42,906 bases of DNA from NCBI GenBank assembly GCA_945860125.1, contig CAMAPQ010000015.1, positions 1 through 42,906 of the forward strand, in the 5' to 3' direction. Below, in pieces: positions 1-8,613 of the stretch. Both the position numbers and the translations under genes were made by a program. Positions within the stretch are counted from its first letter, which is position 1. Each line of letters begins with the position of its first letter. The notes under the pieces were generated by a model. That model was not told where the DNA came from. It saw only the letters and a list, made by a program, of their open reading frames with translations, and made no database searches. This DNA comes from Klebsiella pneumoniae. Lineage in GTDB: Bacteria > Pseudomonadota > Gammaproteobacteria > Pseudomonadales > CAMAPQ01.

Positions 1-2100
1 GTAATATCCGGCCCACTTAAGCTTGAGGTTAAAATTTGACCTTTTGCATCATAAGTATAACTTTTGGTGAGCGTAAGTGACGACCCTGGTTGCACGGTTT
101 CAGATTTTAATAAACCGCGATCTAGATAATAATCAAAGCTGGTAACGCGTGTGCTAAGCACAGGTTGATAGGTATTCGTTTCAGGCACGGTTGAGATGGT
201 TTGTTTTTGCGCGAGTAACCCTGGTAAATTCGCAACTTGTTCATCCGCAAAATAACTAAAGGTATTTTCTTCATGCTTTGTGACAATGCCCATGGCATCA
301 CAAGAGACAAGCCCTTCATAAAAAGAAGATTCCGTTGCGCAAGAAATCGTTTTAACCACTTTACCATTTGCATCAAACTGACTTTCAGAAGCGCTGGTGC
401 TGATATAAGTGCTATCTAAATCCCACTGTTTTTGGGTGGAAAGTGTGGTGACGGGTAAGAAAATATTACTGCGAATACCGGCATATTTATTTTCGAGCCG
501 GGCGCGCTGTTCGGATAATACTTGGCCTGATGATGTTTTGCTAATCTGTAACTCACTCATGCCCACGGTACGTTTTTGCCAATCCTGACTATAAGTCGCC
601 TCCGCAATTAAACCGGTGGTAAGATCTTTAGTAATGATTTTTCTAAAACCTAAACCGCCTAAACCTCGTAAATGCGCTTTTAAACCTTCATATTGATAAG
701 AAAGACTATTAAAACCGCCTTTGCCATTGTCGGTTTGCAAGGTAGAGACGAGGAAGCCGGGATTGCCTAAACTCATCAGCGGATAGGTGGAAGGGGATGC
801 GGGTAGATACAAACTTCGATTAGTGCCCAAACCATAACTGACTTTTTGACGTCCGCCTAAGGAATCCACCACCTCACTTAGTTTGATGCTTTTTTTCTTG
901 GATAAAAGCACTCTTTTTTGTAAGGCACCGCCGTAATAACCGCCTGCCAAAGGTTGATAAGATTGAACTATATCTTCCGCACCATCGCCATTTACATCAA
1001 ATATTTCCGTGCCTAATGAATTACGGGCGCTGTCTGAAATATAATAATCTTCAACGTAAAAAATAGAGATTGCTTCTTCAAACTGTTTCCCTGTATTTAA
1101 ATGCGTGCGTCTTTGCGGGGTACTTCCATCTACTGGTAAATACAATTGAATCAGATCAAGCAGGCCATCGCCATTAATATCGGCAAGGCGAGTTCCCATA
1201 TCGTGAGTTCCCGCACCGTCTGTAGTGCTACCCGAAAAGAAAGTATTGGGAATACGGCCATTGTTATAGGTATTATTTAAGTCAAAAAAACTACCGGTAT
1301 TGATAGCAACTTTAAGTTGTTCGTTATTACCATAATCCCAGTTTGAAGGCTTATATAGCTGAATTAAATCAACTAAGCCGTCACCATTAATATCCGCCAA
1401 ACGTGTGCCCATATCGCTTCGGTCACCAAAACCTGAAAAAAACATGTTGCTATTTGCTAGGCCTGTAGAGTAAGCACTTGAATACTGAAAACCTGTTCCC
1501 GTATTCAAGTGCGCGTTCATTCTGCCCGCTATGCCATAATACATCTGCACTAAATCAGGCAGGTTATCGCCATTGATATCAACAAGACGTGTACCCATAT
1601 CCCGCCCTTCGGTACTTGCAAAAAAAGCATTGGGTAAACTTGTGGTATAGGATGAAGAAGAAACAAAAGCAGAACCGGTATTTAAATACACTTGTTTTTG
1701 TGATGAGGTAACAGGTGTGTCGCCATATTGTGGCGGTGTTGTATATTCAAAAAGACGAATTAAATCAGGCAAACCATCGCCATTAATATCCGCCAAACGC
1801 GTCCCTGCATCGTTACCCTCATTATGATTAAAGAACAGATCTGGTAAAGAATTTGTATAAGTCGTCGATAAAGTAAAAGTAGAACCATTATTTAGAAAAA
1901 CACGTTTTTCAGCTCCTGTGCTTGTGTAATAAAGCTGAATAAGATCTTCTAATCCATCGCCATTGATATCCGCATGCTGACCGCCGCGGCTTTTACCATT
2001 CGCACCTGCAAAATAGGTGTTCGTCCAACTATTATTATAACTATGCGCCGCGGGGGTAATTTCGCTTGTTACCGTAAAATTGGTTTTAACGCAGGCATTA
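1..2100 (-). pseudogene. Downstream part of the SpvB/TcdB-like protein: VCBS repeats and TcdB middle domain, 3' end outside the window
   Basis: I read this frame codon by codon from about 2100 down to position 1 and found no stop, roughly 700 codons. It has no start of its own that makes sense and directly continues the SpvB N-terminal fragment after a one-base shift. It contains six FG-GAP/VCBS calcium-loop repeats of the form ADINGDGLxDLIQLY. Then, at about 880-540, comes a segment typical of the TcdB middle/N domain (SLGGRQKVSYGLGTNRSLYL, YEGLKAHLRGLGGLGFRKI). Towards the edge there is RHS-like sequence (TSFDYYLDRGLLKSE). Such proteins form the cocoon of Tc/RHS toxins, with a variable toxic C-terminus that here lies outside the window. 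It is called a pseudogene because of the frameshift. A sequencing or assembly error in the short T run would make it an intact gene with the 2069-2959 frame. Confidence 0.8.
957..1973 (-). repeat. Six FG-GAP/VCBS calcium-loop repeats
   Basis: Repeat cores of about 16 codons end at plus-strand positions 1973, 1793, 1583, 1397, 1184 and about 1000. The consensus is A-D-I-N-G-D-G-L-x-D-L-I-Q-L-Y. Spacing alternates between about 180-186 and 210-213 bases. All six are in one frame, which supports the open frame downstream of the frameshift. The DxNGDG loop is the usual calcium-binding element of FG-GAP/VCBS propellers. Confidence 0.85.
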
Positions 2101-2959
2101 AATTAGAGCACTGGCTAATGCTGCTCACGGTGGATACGGTATTACTCGAATAGCCAATCAAATATTTAAAGGTGAGCGTGGCGCCAGCTTTAACCAGCAC
2201 GGACGATAATCTTTTATCCATGGCAAGTTTGGTGTTGGGCGCAATAAAGCCGCTGGAAATATCACTTCTCGCCTCATACACAAACTCAATGCTGTACCCG
2301 TTATAGTCAATTTTGCTTAAATAATGGGTGTATTGTACGCTATCAACAATATAGGTGTAACTCGCCTTGTTACCACTGCGATCCTGCTCAAGCGATAAAC
2401 GCCACTCGGCAATATTATAAGAACCATTTTGATAAACTTTGCTATCAGCCGTGTAACCATACACTTCCACCATGCCGTTTGGCTTAAACACTTCAAAATA
2501 AGCAGGGCCGATACCTGAAGATTGTCTGGCAATCACTTTAATTTGCGAATCACTTTCTGTTTTATAAACAGATTCTGCGCCCCCTTGAATGCCGCTGACT
2601 AAAACTAAACGTGCCCCGTTAAAACAAAAACGATCGTTACTATCAAAATCGACCCCATCTACCAAACCATCTTGTTCTAGCGTCGTCGCACAGCGCGTAA
2701 TGGCAGAGCTTGCTGATAAACTCCAACCGATGCCGAGCAACCCATTTCCCGCTTGGCTATTGTAGGTAAGTGCGACTTCTGGTTGCACGCCATTAATGCC
2801 AGGTGGTACTTGCACAGGAATCTGATACGTTGCGCCGCCCCCCGGTGAGACACTAAGCGCGCCCGGTAACACGCCCACGCTGTCATCTGCTATAACCGCA
2901 GAAGCACTTAAAATAAGTGATAAAATGATAGAAATGAAAGAGAAAAGATAACGCTGCAT
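2069..2959 (-). CDS. SpvB/TcaC-like secreted protein, N-terminal fragment ended by a frameshift
   Basis: N-terminal part of a large toxin-like protein. Residues 1-24 form a signal peptide with a hydrophobic core and an A-D-D junction. The next 60 or so residues carry the hallmark of the Salmonella virulence plasmid SpvB / insecticidal TcaC N-terminal domain: a GALSVSPGGGATY block, then PEVALTYNSQAGNGLLGIGW. ATG 2959 is preceded by GGAAG at good spacing. The frame stops at 2069, but the adjacent frame continues the same protein from about 2100 to the window edge (separate entry). One extra T in the TTT run at 2100-2102 would join the two into a CSNFNAC segment, the usual link into the FG-GAP region. 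In known Tc and Spv proteins this domain is a shell or translocation module. Whether this copy is active is unknown. The family call is firm; the reading frame is broken as written. Confidence 0.85.
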   Translation of the reverse strand: MQRYLFSFISIILSLILSASAVIADDSVGVLPGALSVSPGGGATYQIPVQVPPGINGVQPEVALTYNSQAGNGLLGIGWSLSASSAITRCATTLEQDGLVDGVDFDSNDRFCFNGARLVLVSGIQGGAESVYKTESDSQIKVIARQSSGIGPAYFEVFKPNGMVEVYGYTADSKVYQNGSYNIAEWRLSLEQDRSGNKASYTYIVDSVQYTHYLSKIDYNGYSIEFVYEARSDISSGFIAPNTKLAMDKRLSSVLVKAGATLTFKYLIGYSSNTVSTVSSISQCSNLMPALKPILR

Positions 2960-3385
2960 GTTACTTCCATGGTTATTTTTTGTTCGATAAATTTACAGCG
3001 CGCCATTGTAATGATTTTGTTTGGCTTAGCAAGAGGTTAAATAGTCAGCGCATCAAAAAGATATTATTTGGTTGTGGCGGTGTGTTTTTATAAAAGTCGT
3101 ATTTTCTGTATTTCTAATTTTTCCGTCTCAATCTAAAGAGCATTGCAAATCCCATATATATTTGCGATTAATTATTTTTTGTTTTAAAAATGTTATTTTT
3201 TATCTTAAAATAATCTAAGGATGTCTTTTCTTTTAGTCGATTGCTGGTTGCTTCATTAGCTTCTCGGTTGGCTGGTCAAATTTTGTCCAGATTATCCTTA
3301 ATTTACTTGGTTTTACCTTGTTTTTTATAAGACAAAATCAGCTCTTTTCCCTTTTTTTACTGTTTTTTACTTTTTTTTCGCGTAT
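2960..3385. other. T-rich intergenic region without a recognisable gene
   Basis: About 425 bases lie between the divergent SpvB-like gene and the mraZ promoter. The strand is rich in T runs and both strands have scattered stops. I see no convincing ORF, tRNA or strong hairpin. Apart from the candidate promoter at 3005-3032 there is nothing I can name. Confidence 0.6.
3005..3032 (-). promoter_or_regulatory. Candidate sigma-70 promoter of the SpvB-like gene
   Basis: Read on the minus strand there is TTGCTA (3032-3027), a 16-base spacer, then TACAAT (3010-3005). It lies about 45 bases before the ATG at 2959. The -35 matches the consensus at 4/6 and the -10 at 5/6. This is sequence match only. 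Confidence 0.35.
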
Positions 3386-3414
3386 TTGACAAGGCGACTT
3401 TTGCCACCCATAGT
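3386..3414 (+). promoter_or_regulatory. Candidate promoter of the mraZ-lpxC operon
   Basis: A perfect TTGACA (3386-3391) is followed by a 17-base spacer and CATAGT (3409-3414, 4/6 match to TATAAT). It lies directly upstream of the MraZ-type direct repeats, the expected arrangement for an autoregulated dcw promoter. Confidence 0.6.
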
Positions 3415-3461
3415 GAAAAAAGTGGAAAATTGTGGAATTTAGTGGAAAATTGTGGAAAACA
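3413..3461 (+). promoter_or_regulatory. MraZ operator: four 10-base direct repeats
   Basis: GTGGA occurs at 3422, 3432, 3442 and 3452, exactly 10 bases apart, as units GTGGAAAATT, GTGGAATTTA, GTGGAAAATT and GTGGAAAACA. A degenerate GTGAA lies at 3413. MraZ is known to bind arrays of short G-rich direct repeats with about 10-base period just upstream of mraZ. The position straight after the -10 and before the mraZ start fits autorepression. Assignment is by pattern and position. Confidence 0.75.
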
Positions 3462-3489
3462 AATTATATAAAGGGAAGTGGTTTTTATT

Positions 3490-3942
3490 GTGTTTAGAGG
3501 CGTCAACGAAGTCACATTAGATTCTAAGGGAAGATTAAGCCTGCCGGCAAGATTTCGCTCTGCTGTGTCTTCGGAAAATGGCGGAATGATGGTGGTTACC
3601 ATTGATATCGAAGAGCGTTGTTTACTCCTTTATTGTTTAAAAGATTGGGATGAAGTGGCGCAGAAAATTGCTGATTTACCCAATGTTAATAATGCTGCTC
3701 GCAAGATTCAACGTTTATTAATTGGTCATGCAGCGGATTGTGAAGTAGATGCTCAAGGCAGAATACTGTTACCTAGCCCGTTACGTGATTACGCGAAACT
3801 TGAAAAAGATGTGGTGTTGGTTGGGCAGGGCAAAAAATTTGAAATTTGGGATGCGGCAAGTTGGCAGTTAAAAAGAGAAGAATGGCTGCGCTTTGATGAG
3901 AATGAGCAATTGCCTGTTGAATTAAAGTTGTTGTCTTTGTAG
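3490..3942 (+). CDS. mraZ: Transcriptional regulator MraZ
   Basis: First gene of the dcw cluster. It encodes a DNA-binding autoregulator of the AbrB-like fold, about 150 residues, the usual length. Two DxxGR motifs are visible, DSKGRLSLP near residue 12 and DAQGRILLP near residue 85, the signature of the two-lobed MraZ fold. The frame is open from a GTG at 3478, but that codon sits inside the AGGGAAG ribosome site. The GTG at 3490 gives MFRGVNEVTLDSKGR, matching the family N-terminus, and is well spaced from the site, so I choose it. The four GTGGA repeats upstream are the probable target. The family is certain; the start is likely. Confidence 0.95.
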   Translation: MFRGVNEVTLDSKGRLSLPARFRSAVSSENGGMMVVTIDIEERCLLLYCLKDWDEVAQKIADLPNVNNAARKIQRLLIGHAADCEVDAQGRILLPSPLRDYAKLEKDVVLVGQGKKFEIWDAASWQLKREEWLRFDENEQLPVELKLLSL

Positions 3943-4034
3943 AGATTGTCTTTAGTAGAGAATGTCTTTGTGGTGATTTTTTCTGTCGTAATTGTCTTTG
4001 TTGTTGTGTTAGTAAAGATAAGGTTTAAGTTGTT

Positions 4035-4955
4035 ATGTTGCATCAGAGTGTATTGTTGGTAGAAGCGATTGAAAGCCTGAATATTAAGCCTTTTGGCATT
4101 TATATCGATGCAACTTTTGGTCGTGGCGGGCATGCAAAAAACATCCTTTGTCATTTGGGTGCTGAAGGTCGCCTGATCGTAATGGATCGAGATAACGATG
4201 CAATTGAGGTTGCAAGAGAATTATTTCAATCAGATGACAGAGTGATGATTGTTCATGATTCTTTTGAAAATATTGCTGAGCATATTAATGAGCACGGCTT
4301 GAGTGGAAAAATTGACGGCATATTATTTGATTTGGGCGTGTCTTCTCCACAACTGGATGAGGCCCATCGTGGATTTAGTTTTTTAAGGGAAGGTCCTTTA
4401 GATATGCGCATGGATCAATCACAATCTTTAACGGCAGATAGCTGGATACATGGTGTATCTGAGCCTGAAATGATACGAGCTTTTCGCGAGTTTGGTGAAG
4501 AGCGTTATGCCCCTAGAATTGCTAAAGCCATAATTGAGAAAAGAAAATTAAAAAAAATACAGACGACGACTGAGTTGGCCGAGCTTATTAAGCTTGCGCA
4601 CCCTAAATGGGAAAAAAATAAACATCCTGCAACTCGCTGTTTTCAAGCCATTCGCATTGCGGTAAATAATGAATTTATGGCAATTAAAAAAGCGCTTGAA
4701 GCAAGTTTAGATGTTTTGGCGGTGGGCGGAAGATTGGTCGTTATTTCTTTTCATTCACTCGAAGATGGTTTGGTAAAGTCATTTATTCAGGAAGCGTCAA
4801 ACTCAAATTTGCCAGATAAATTGCCGATTTTGGAAAAAGATATAAAACGACGGATTAAAAAAATTGGGAAGCTTATTCGAGCTGAATCTTGTGAAGTTGA
4901 AACAAATATTCGCTCGCGCAGCGCGCTGTTAAGAGTGGCTGAAAAGTTAATGTAG
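4035..4955 (+). CDS. rsmH: 16S rRNA (cytosine-1402-N4) methyltransferase RsmH (MraW)
   Basis: SAM-dependent methyltransferase that modifies C1402 in the decoding centre of 16S rRNA. The protein is 306 residues, typical for RsmH. It begins MLHQSVLLVEAIESL, has the SAM-binding motif DATFGRGGH near residues 26-34, the conserved FDLGVSSPQLD and, late, a VVISFHSLEDG segment. It follows mraZ with a 92-base gap that contains short repeats (see findings) and precedes ftsL by 11 bases, the invariant dcw order. Confidence 0.97.
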   Translation: MLHQSVLLVEAIESLNIKPFGIYIDATFGRGGHAKNILCHLGAEGRLIVMDRDNDAIEVARELFQSDDRVMIVHDSFENIAEHINEHGLSGKIDGILFDLGVSSPQLDEAHRGFSFLREGPLDMRMDQSQSLTADSWIHGVSEPEMIRAFREFGEERYAPRIAKAIIEKRKLKKIQTTTELAELIKLAHPKWEKNKHPATRCFQAIRIAVNNEFMAIKKALEASLDVLAVGGRLVVISFHSLEDGLVKSFIQEASNSNLPDKLPILEKDIKRRIKKIGKLIRAESCEVETNIRSRSALLRVAEKLM

Positions 4956-4966
4956 GAGCTTTAGGC

Positions 4967-5251
4967 ATGCTGTGGAATAAAGAATGGATATTGGCAGGCG
5001 TGCTTGTTTTTTTGATTTTTTTAAGTGGCGTTGGTGTGGCTTATAGTAAATTTTGGGTGCGTAAAGAAACAGCAAAGCTGTATCAGCTTCAAAAAGAAAG
5101 TGATGCCTATCAGTCAGAGTGGTTGCAGTTATTAGTGGAGCAAAATGCCTGGGCTTCAATGGCTCGGGTGGAAAAAATAGCGGTGGAGCAGGGGATGCTG
5201 CTTCCTAATTCAAAGGAAACGATCGTGATAAGAAGGACAGGCTCATTATGA
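4967..5251 (+). CDS. ftsL: Cell division protein FtsL
   Basis: Small bitopic inner-membrane protein of the FtsQLB divisome subcomplex. The 94 residues have a short cytoplasmic N-terminus, one transmembrane helix (about residues 8-27) and then a periplasmic heptad-rich helix (about 30-75) for pairing with FtsB. Sequence conservation is low in this family, so the call rests on size, topology and position between rsmH and ftsI. Its stop overlaps the ftsI start by four bases (ATGA), implying translational coupling. Confidence 0.9.
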   Translation: MLWNKEWILAGVLVFLIFLSGVGVAYSKFWVRKETAKLYQLQKESDAYQSEWLQLLVEQNAWASMARVEKIAVEQGMLLPNSKETIVIRRTGSL

Positions 5252-7038
5252 GTAGGCGTATTCATTTTTTCTCTCGTGATTTTTTAAAGAAAAAAAGTGC
5301 CAAAAAGCCGCTTCATGTCTCTAGTAAGAGCGTGTTTCAAGGTCGTATTTATGCTGTGCAATCTCTTTTTATGATGGTGGCTTTTGTTTTATTGGGCCGT
5401 TCATTTCATTTGCATATTATGGACGGTGAGTTTTTACGTGGTGAAGGTGAAAGACGCGCTGTGAGAGATGTAACGCTCAATGCTAATCGTGGAATGATTG
5501 TTGATCGTAACGGCATTCCTTTAGCGATTAGCACGGCAGTAACAACGATCTATATCAACCCCAAGCAGCTAATCCAAAAACCACTAAATTGGCCTATATT
5601 GGCTGATTCTTTGGGTTTGTCTCGTGCTTCTGTAGAAACTTTGATTAAAGAAAATAAAACACGTGACTTTGTTTATCTTAAAAGACGTCTTCCGCCGGAA
5701 GAAGCTAAGAAAGCACTTAGTTTGAATATCCTTGGTGTTTATAGCGAGACGGAGTATCGAAGATATTATCCTCATGGTGAAATTGTTTCTCACATTACCG
5801 GTTTTACGGATATAGATGATAAAGGCAAAGAAGGCATAGAGCTTGCGAATAATGAGGCGCTAACGGGTAAATCTGGTCTTCGTCGTGTTGTTCGAGATCA
5901 GGCGGGGCATGTAGTTGAAGATTTAGGGGTTTTACGTTTAGCTGAAGCGGGTCAAAATGTTGAATTATCCCTTGATTTACGTATGCAGTATTTTGCCTAT
6001 CGTGCTTTATTGAAAGGGGTGCAGACGTTTAATGCTGCATCAGGCATGGCTGTCGCGCTGGATGTGAAAACAGGCGAGATTTTAGTCATGGTTAACCAAC
6101 CTTCTTATAACCCTAATAATTTAAAAAGTTTAGATAAAGAGAATGGGCGTAATCGTGCTCTAACAGATGTATTTGAGCCAGGTTCAACGGTTAAGCCTTT
6201 TACGGTTGTTGCAGGCTTAGAGAGTGGTTTATTTAATCCTTGGACGCAAATTGAAACAACGCCAGGCTATTACAAGGTCGGTCGGAAGATGATTCGTGAT
6301 CATCATAATTACGGTTTAATTGATGTAACAGGTGTCATTACTAAATCGAGTAATGTGGGTTCGAGTAAAATTGCTTTAAGCATGCCGCCTCAAGCGTTGG
6401 TTAATGTGTTTGATCGCGTAGGTTTAGGTAAAAAATTGGACATTGGTTTTCCAGGAGAAAGAAAGGGTGCCTTACCTCATAGAAATAAGTGGGCAGATAT
6501 TCAGGTTGCCACGCTTTCTTTTGGTTATGGCATGGAAGTAACGGCGCTACAGTTGGTTCAATCTTATGCGGTATTAGCAAGCGGTGGCCTTAAGCATCCT
6601 GTTAGTTTAATTAAGCGAGATGCGCATGCAAAAAATAAGTTAACCAGTGAAAGAGTGATAGAAGAAGATGTGGCTGAGTCTGTAACGCGCATGCTGGAAA
6701 CGGTAACAGGTGAAGAAGGCACCGCGCGCGCTGCAAACTTAAATGGTTTTAGAGTGGCGGGTAAGACAGGTACCGTTCATAAAGTACAGAATGGTCGTTA
6801 TGTAAAAGAATATCGTTCTTTATTTGTGGGTTTTGCGCCTGTTGAAAAGCCAGAAATTGCGATGGTTGTTATTATCGATGATCCAAAGGGAAAAAAGCAT
6901 TTTGGGGGTGAAGTTGCCGCGCCTGTTTTTGCCGATATTATGGATCATTTGTTGAGAATTAAGAATGCAGCGCCAGATAAAACCATTCAACCTATTCAAG
7001 CGCTGATGATGCAACCTAGTCAGTTTGCAGTGAGATGA
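5248..7038 (+). CDS. ftsI: Septal peptidoglycan transpeptidase FtsI (PBP3)
   Basis: Class B penicillin-binding protein that cross-links septal peptidoglycan with FtsW. It is 596 residues. An N-terminal transmembrane helix lies at about 33-52, then the pedestal/dimerisation domain and the transpeptidase domain. All three catalytic motifs are present: STVK with nucleophile Ser313 (313-316), SSN (367-369) and KTGT (506-509). Its ATG overlaps the ftsL stop. The gene is followed by murE after 25 bases. This would be the target of aztreonam-type beta-lactams by family knowledge. Confidence 0.97.
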   Translation: MSRRIHFFSRDFLKKKSAKKPLHVSSKSVFQGRIYAVQSLFMMVAFVLLGRSFHLHIMDGEFLRGEGERRAVRDVTLNANRGMIVDRNGIPLAISTAVTTIYINPKQLIQKPLNWPILADSLGLSRASVETLIKENKTRDFVYLKRRLPPEEAKKALSLNILGVYSETEYRRYYPHGEIVSHITGFTDIDDKGKEGIELANNEALTGKSGLRRVVRDQAGHVVEDLGVLRLAEAGQNVELSLDLRMQYFAYRALLKGVQTFNAASGMAVALDVKTGEILVMVNQPSYNPNNLKSLDKENGRNRALTDVFEPGSTVKPFTVVAGLESGLFNPWTQIETTPGYYKVGRKMIRDHHNYGLIDVTGVITKSSNVGSSKIALSMPPQALVNVFDRVGLGKKLDIGFPGERKGALPHRNKWADIQVATLSFGYGMEVTALQLVQSYAVLASGGLKHPVSLIKRDAHAKNKLTSERVIEEDVAESVTRMLETVTGEEGTARAANLNGFRVAGKTGTVHKVQNGRYVKEYRSLFVGFAPVEKPEIAMVVIIDDPKGKKHFGGEVAAPVFADIMDHLLRIKNAAPDKTIQPIQALMMQPSQFAVR

Positions 7039-7063
7039 TTTAAAGCTGAACGGATAGGGTGTC

Positions 7064-8611
7064 ATGGCAAAAAAATTGAGTGAGTTGATCTTGAATATGG
7101 GGGAGATCGGGCTCGCCTCTTGTTTGATTGATCTCTCCTTTTATCATCACGAAATACAAAGTGTGGTGTTGAACTCAAAAGAAGTGAAGCCAAGTGCTTT
7201 GTTTGTTGGCTTGCAAGGGAGCAATAATCATGGTGCTGCCTATTTAAATGAAGCGATTAAAAACGGTGCCTCAGCCGCTTTTATTGAAACCGATAACTCG
7301 TCTTTGAGTCTTTCTTTTGTGGGCAATTTCCCTGTTTTTTATATATTTAAGTTGCGCGAAAAGCTAGGTTCCCTTGCTAGTTATTTTTATGATTCTCCCT
7401 CAAAAAAAATCAAAGTAATTGGTATAACCGGTACAAATGGTAAAACAACTTGTGCTTATTGGCTCAGTCAGATGTTGGCTTTGCTTGATATAAAAGCAGA
7501 AATGATCGGTACCTTAGGTTTAGGCGCTTGGAATAATTTATCGCATACTGCTAATACAACGCCTGATGCGCTTTGTTTGCAGCGTTTTTTTAGTGAAGCC
7601 CTCTTGCGTAATATTACGCATATTGCAATGGAAGTTTCATCGCACGGTATTGAATTAGGGCGCATTGCAAATACTCAGTTTGAAGTAGCCGTCTTTACGA
7701 ATTTAACGCAAGATCATCTCGATTTTCACGGCAATATGGAAAATTATGCCAAGGCAAAAGAAAAATTATTTTTTTTACCGCATCTTAATAAAGTTGTTTT
7801 AAATCTTGATGATGCTTTAGGTTTAAAGCTTGCTTCCGATGCACGTATGTTGGCTAAAAAACGGATATTTTATTCGCTGATTAATTCAGAGGCCGACATT
7901 TTTATTAAACAAAAAAAAGTAGATGCGCAGGGCACTCTTGTTCAGGGCACTGTTTTTGGCGCCGAATTTAGCTGTCATCTTCCTGTTTGGGGTAATTACA
8001 ATATCAGTAATTTTTGCGCTGTATTAGGTACATTGCTTTTGCTTGATTTTCCTCTATCTTCCCTTATGGGGACTGTTGAAAAAATATTGCCGCCCCCTGG
8101 GAGGTTACAGTGTGTTTTATCAGAACCGCTTGTTTTTATTGATTATGCTCATACGCCTGATTCGCTTGAAAAAGTATTGAAAACATTAAGGGAAATAGCA
8201 GCAGGTAAGGTTATTTGTGTTTTTGGTTGCGGCGGAAATCGCGATCAAACCAAAAGAGGGGTTATGGGTAAGATTGCAGCGCTGAATGCTGATAACGTTA
8301 TTTTAACGGATGATAATCCTCGTTTTGAAAGCAGCGACATCATTATTAATGCGATTTTGGCAGGAATTAGTGTATTTGTGCCCGAGGCTTTATCTTGCGT
8401 GACGATTGAGCCTAATCGAAAAAAAGCAATTTTAATTGCGATGAAAGCTGCAAAACCATCCGATATTATTTTAATTGCAGGTAAAGGACATGAAACCTAT
8501 CAAGAAATACAAGGTATTAAATATCCTTATTCTGATGAAAATAGTGTGAGAGACGCGCTTTTCCTTATTAAAGGAAGCGCCGCTGAAGTAACGGCCTCTA
8601 AAGGATTTTAA
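7064..8611 (+). CDS. murE: UDP-MurNAc-L-Ala-D-Glu:meso-diaminopimelate ligase MurE
   Basis: Cytoplasmic Mur ligase that adds the third residue of the stem peptide. It is 515 residues. The ATP-binding loop GTNGKTT is at 123-129. The DNPR motif at 417-420 specifies meso-diaminopimelate rather than lysine, so the wall is of the Gram-negative A1-gamma type. The C-terminal domain contains the conserved GKGHE segment. It is followed by murF after only two bases. Confidence 0.97.
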   Translation: MAKKLSELILNMGEIGLASCLIDLSFYHHEIQSVVLNSKEVKPSALFVGLQGSNNHGAAYLNEAIKNGASAAFIETDNSSLSLSFVGNFPVFYIFKLREKLGSLASYFYDSPSKKIKVIGITGTNGKTTCAYWLSQMLALLDIKAEMIGTLGLGAWNNLSHTANTTPDALCLQRFFSEALLRNITHIAMEVSSHGIELGRIANTQFEVAVFTNLTQDHLDFHGNMENYAKAKEKLFFLPHLNKVVLNLDDALGLKLASDARMLAKKRIFYSLINSEADIFIKQKKVDAQGTLVQGTVFGAEFSCHLPVWGNYNISNFCAVLGTLLLLDFPLSSLMGTVEKILPPPGRLQCVLSEPLVFIDYAHTPDSLEKVLKTLREIAAGKVICVFGCGGNRDQTKRGVMGKIAALNADNVILTDDNPRFESSDIIINAILAGISVFVPEALSCVTIEPNRKKAILIAMKAAKPSDIILIAGKGHETYQEIQGIKYPYSDENSVRDALFLIKGSAAEVTASKGF

Positions 8612-8613
8612 TT

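Noticed and set aside
3100..3380. Small gene or structured RNA in the T-rich region before mraZ
   Set aside because: No frame with a start, ribosome site and sensible composition, and no strong stem on either strand.
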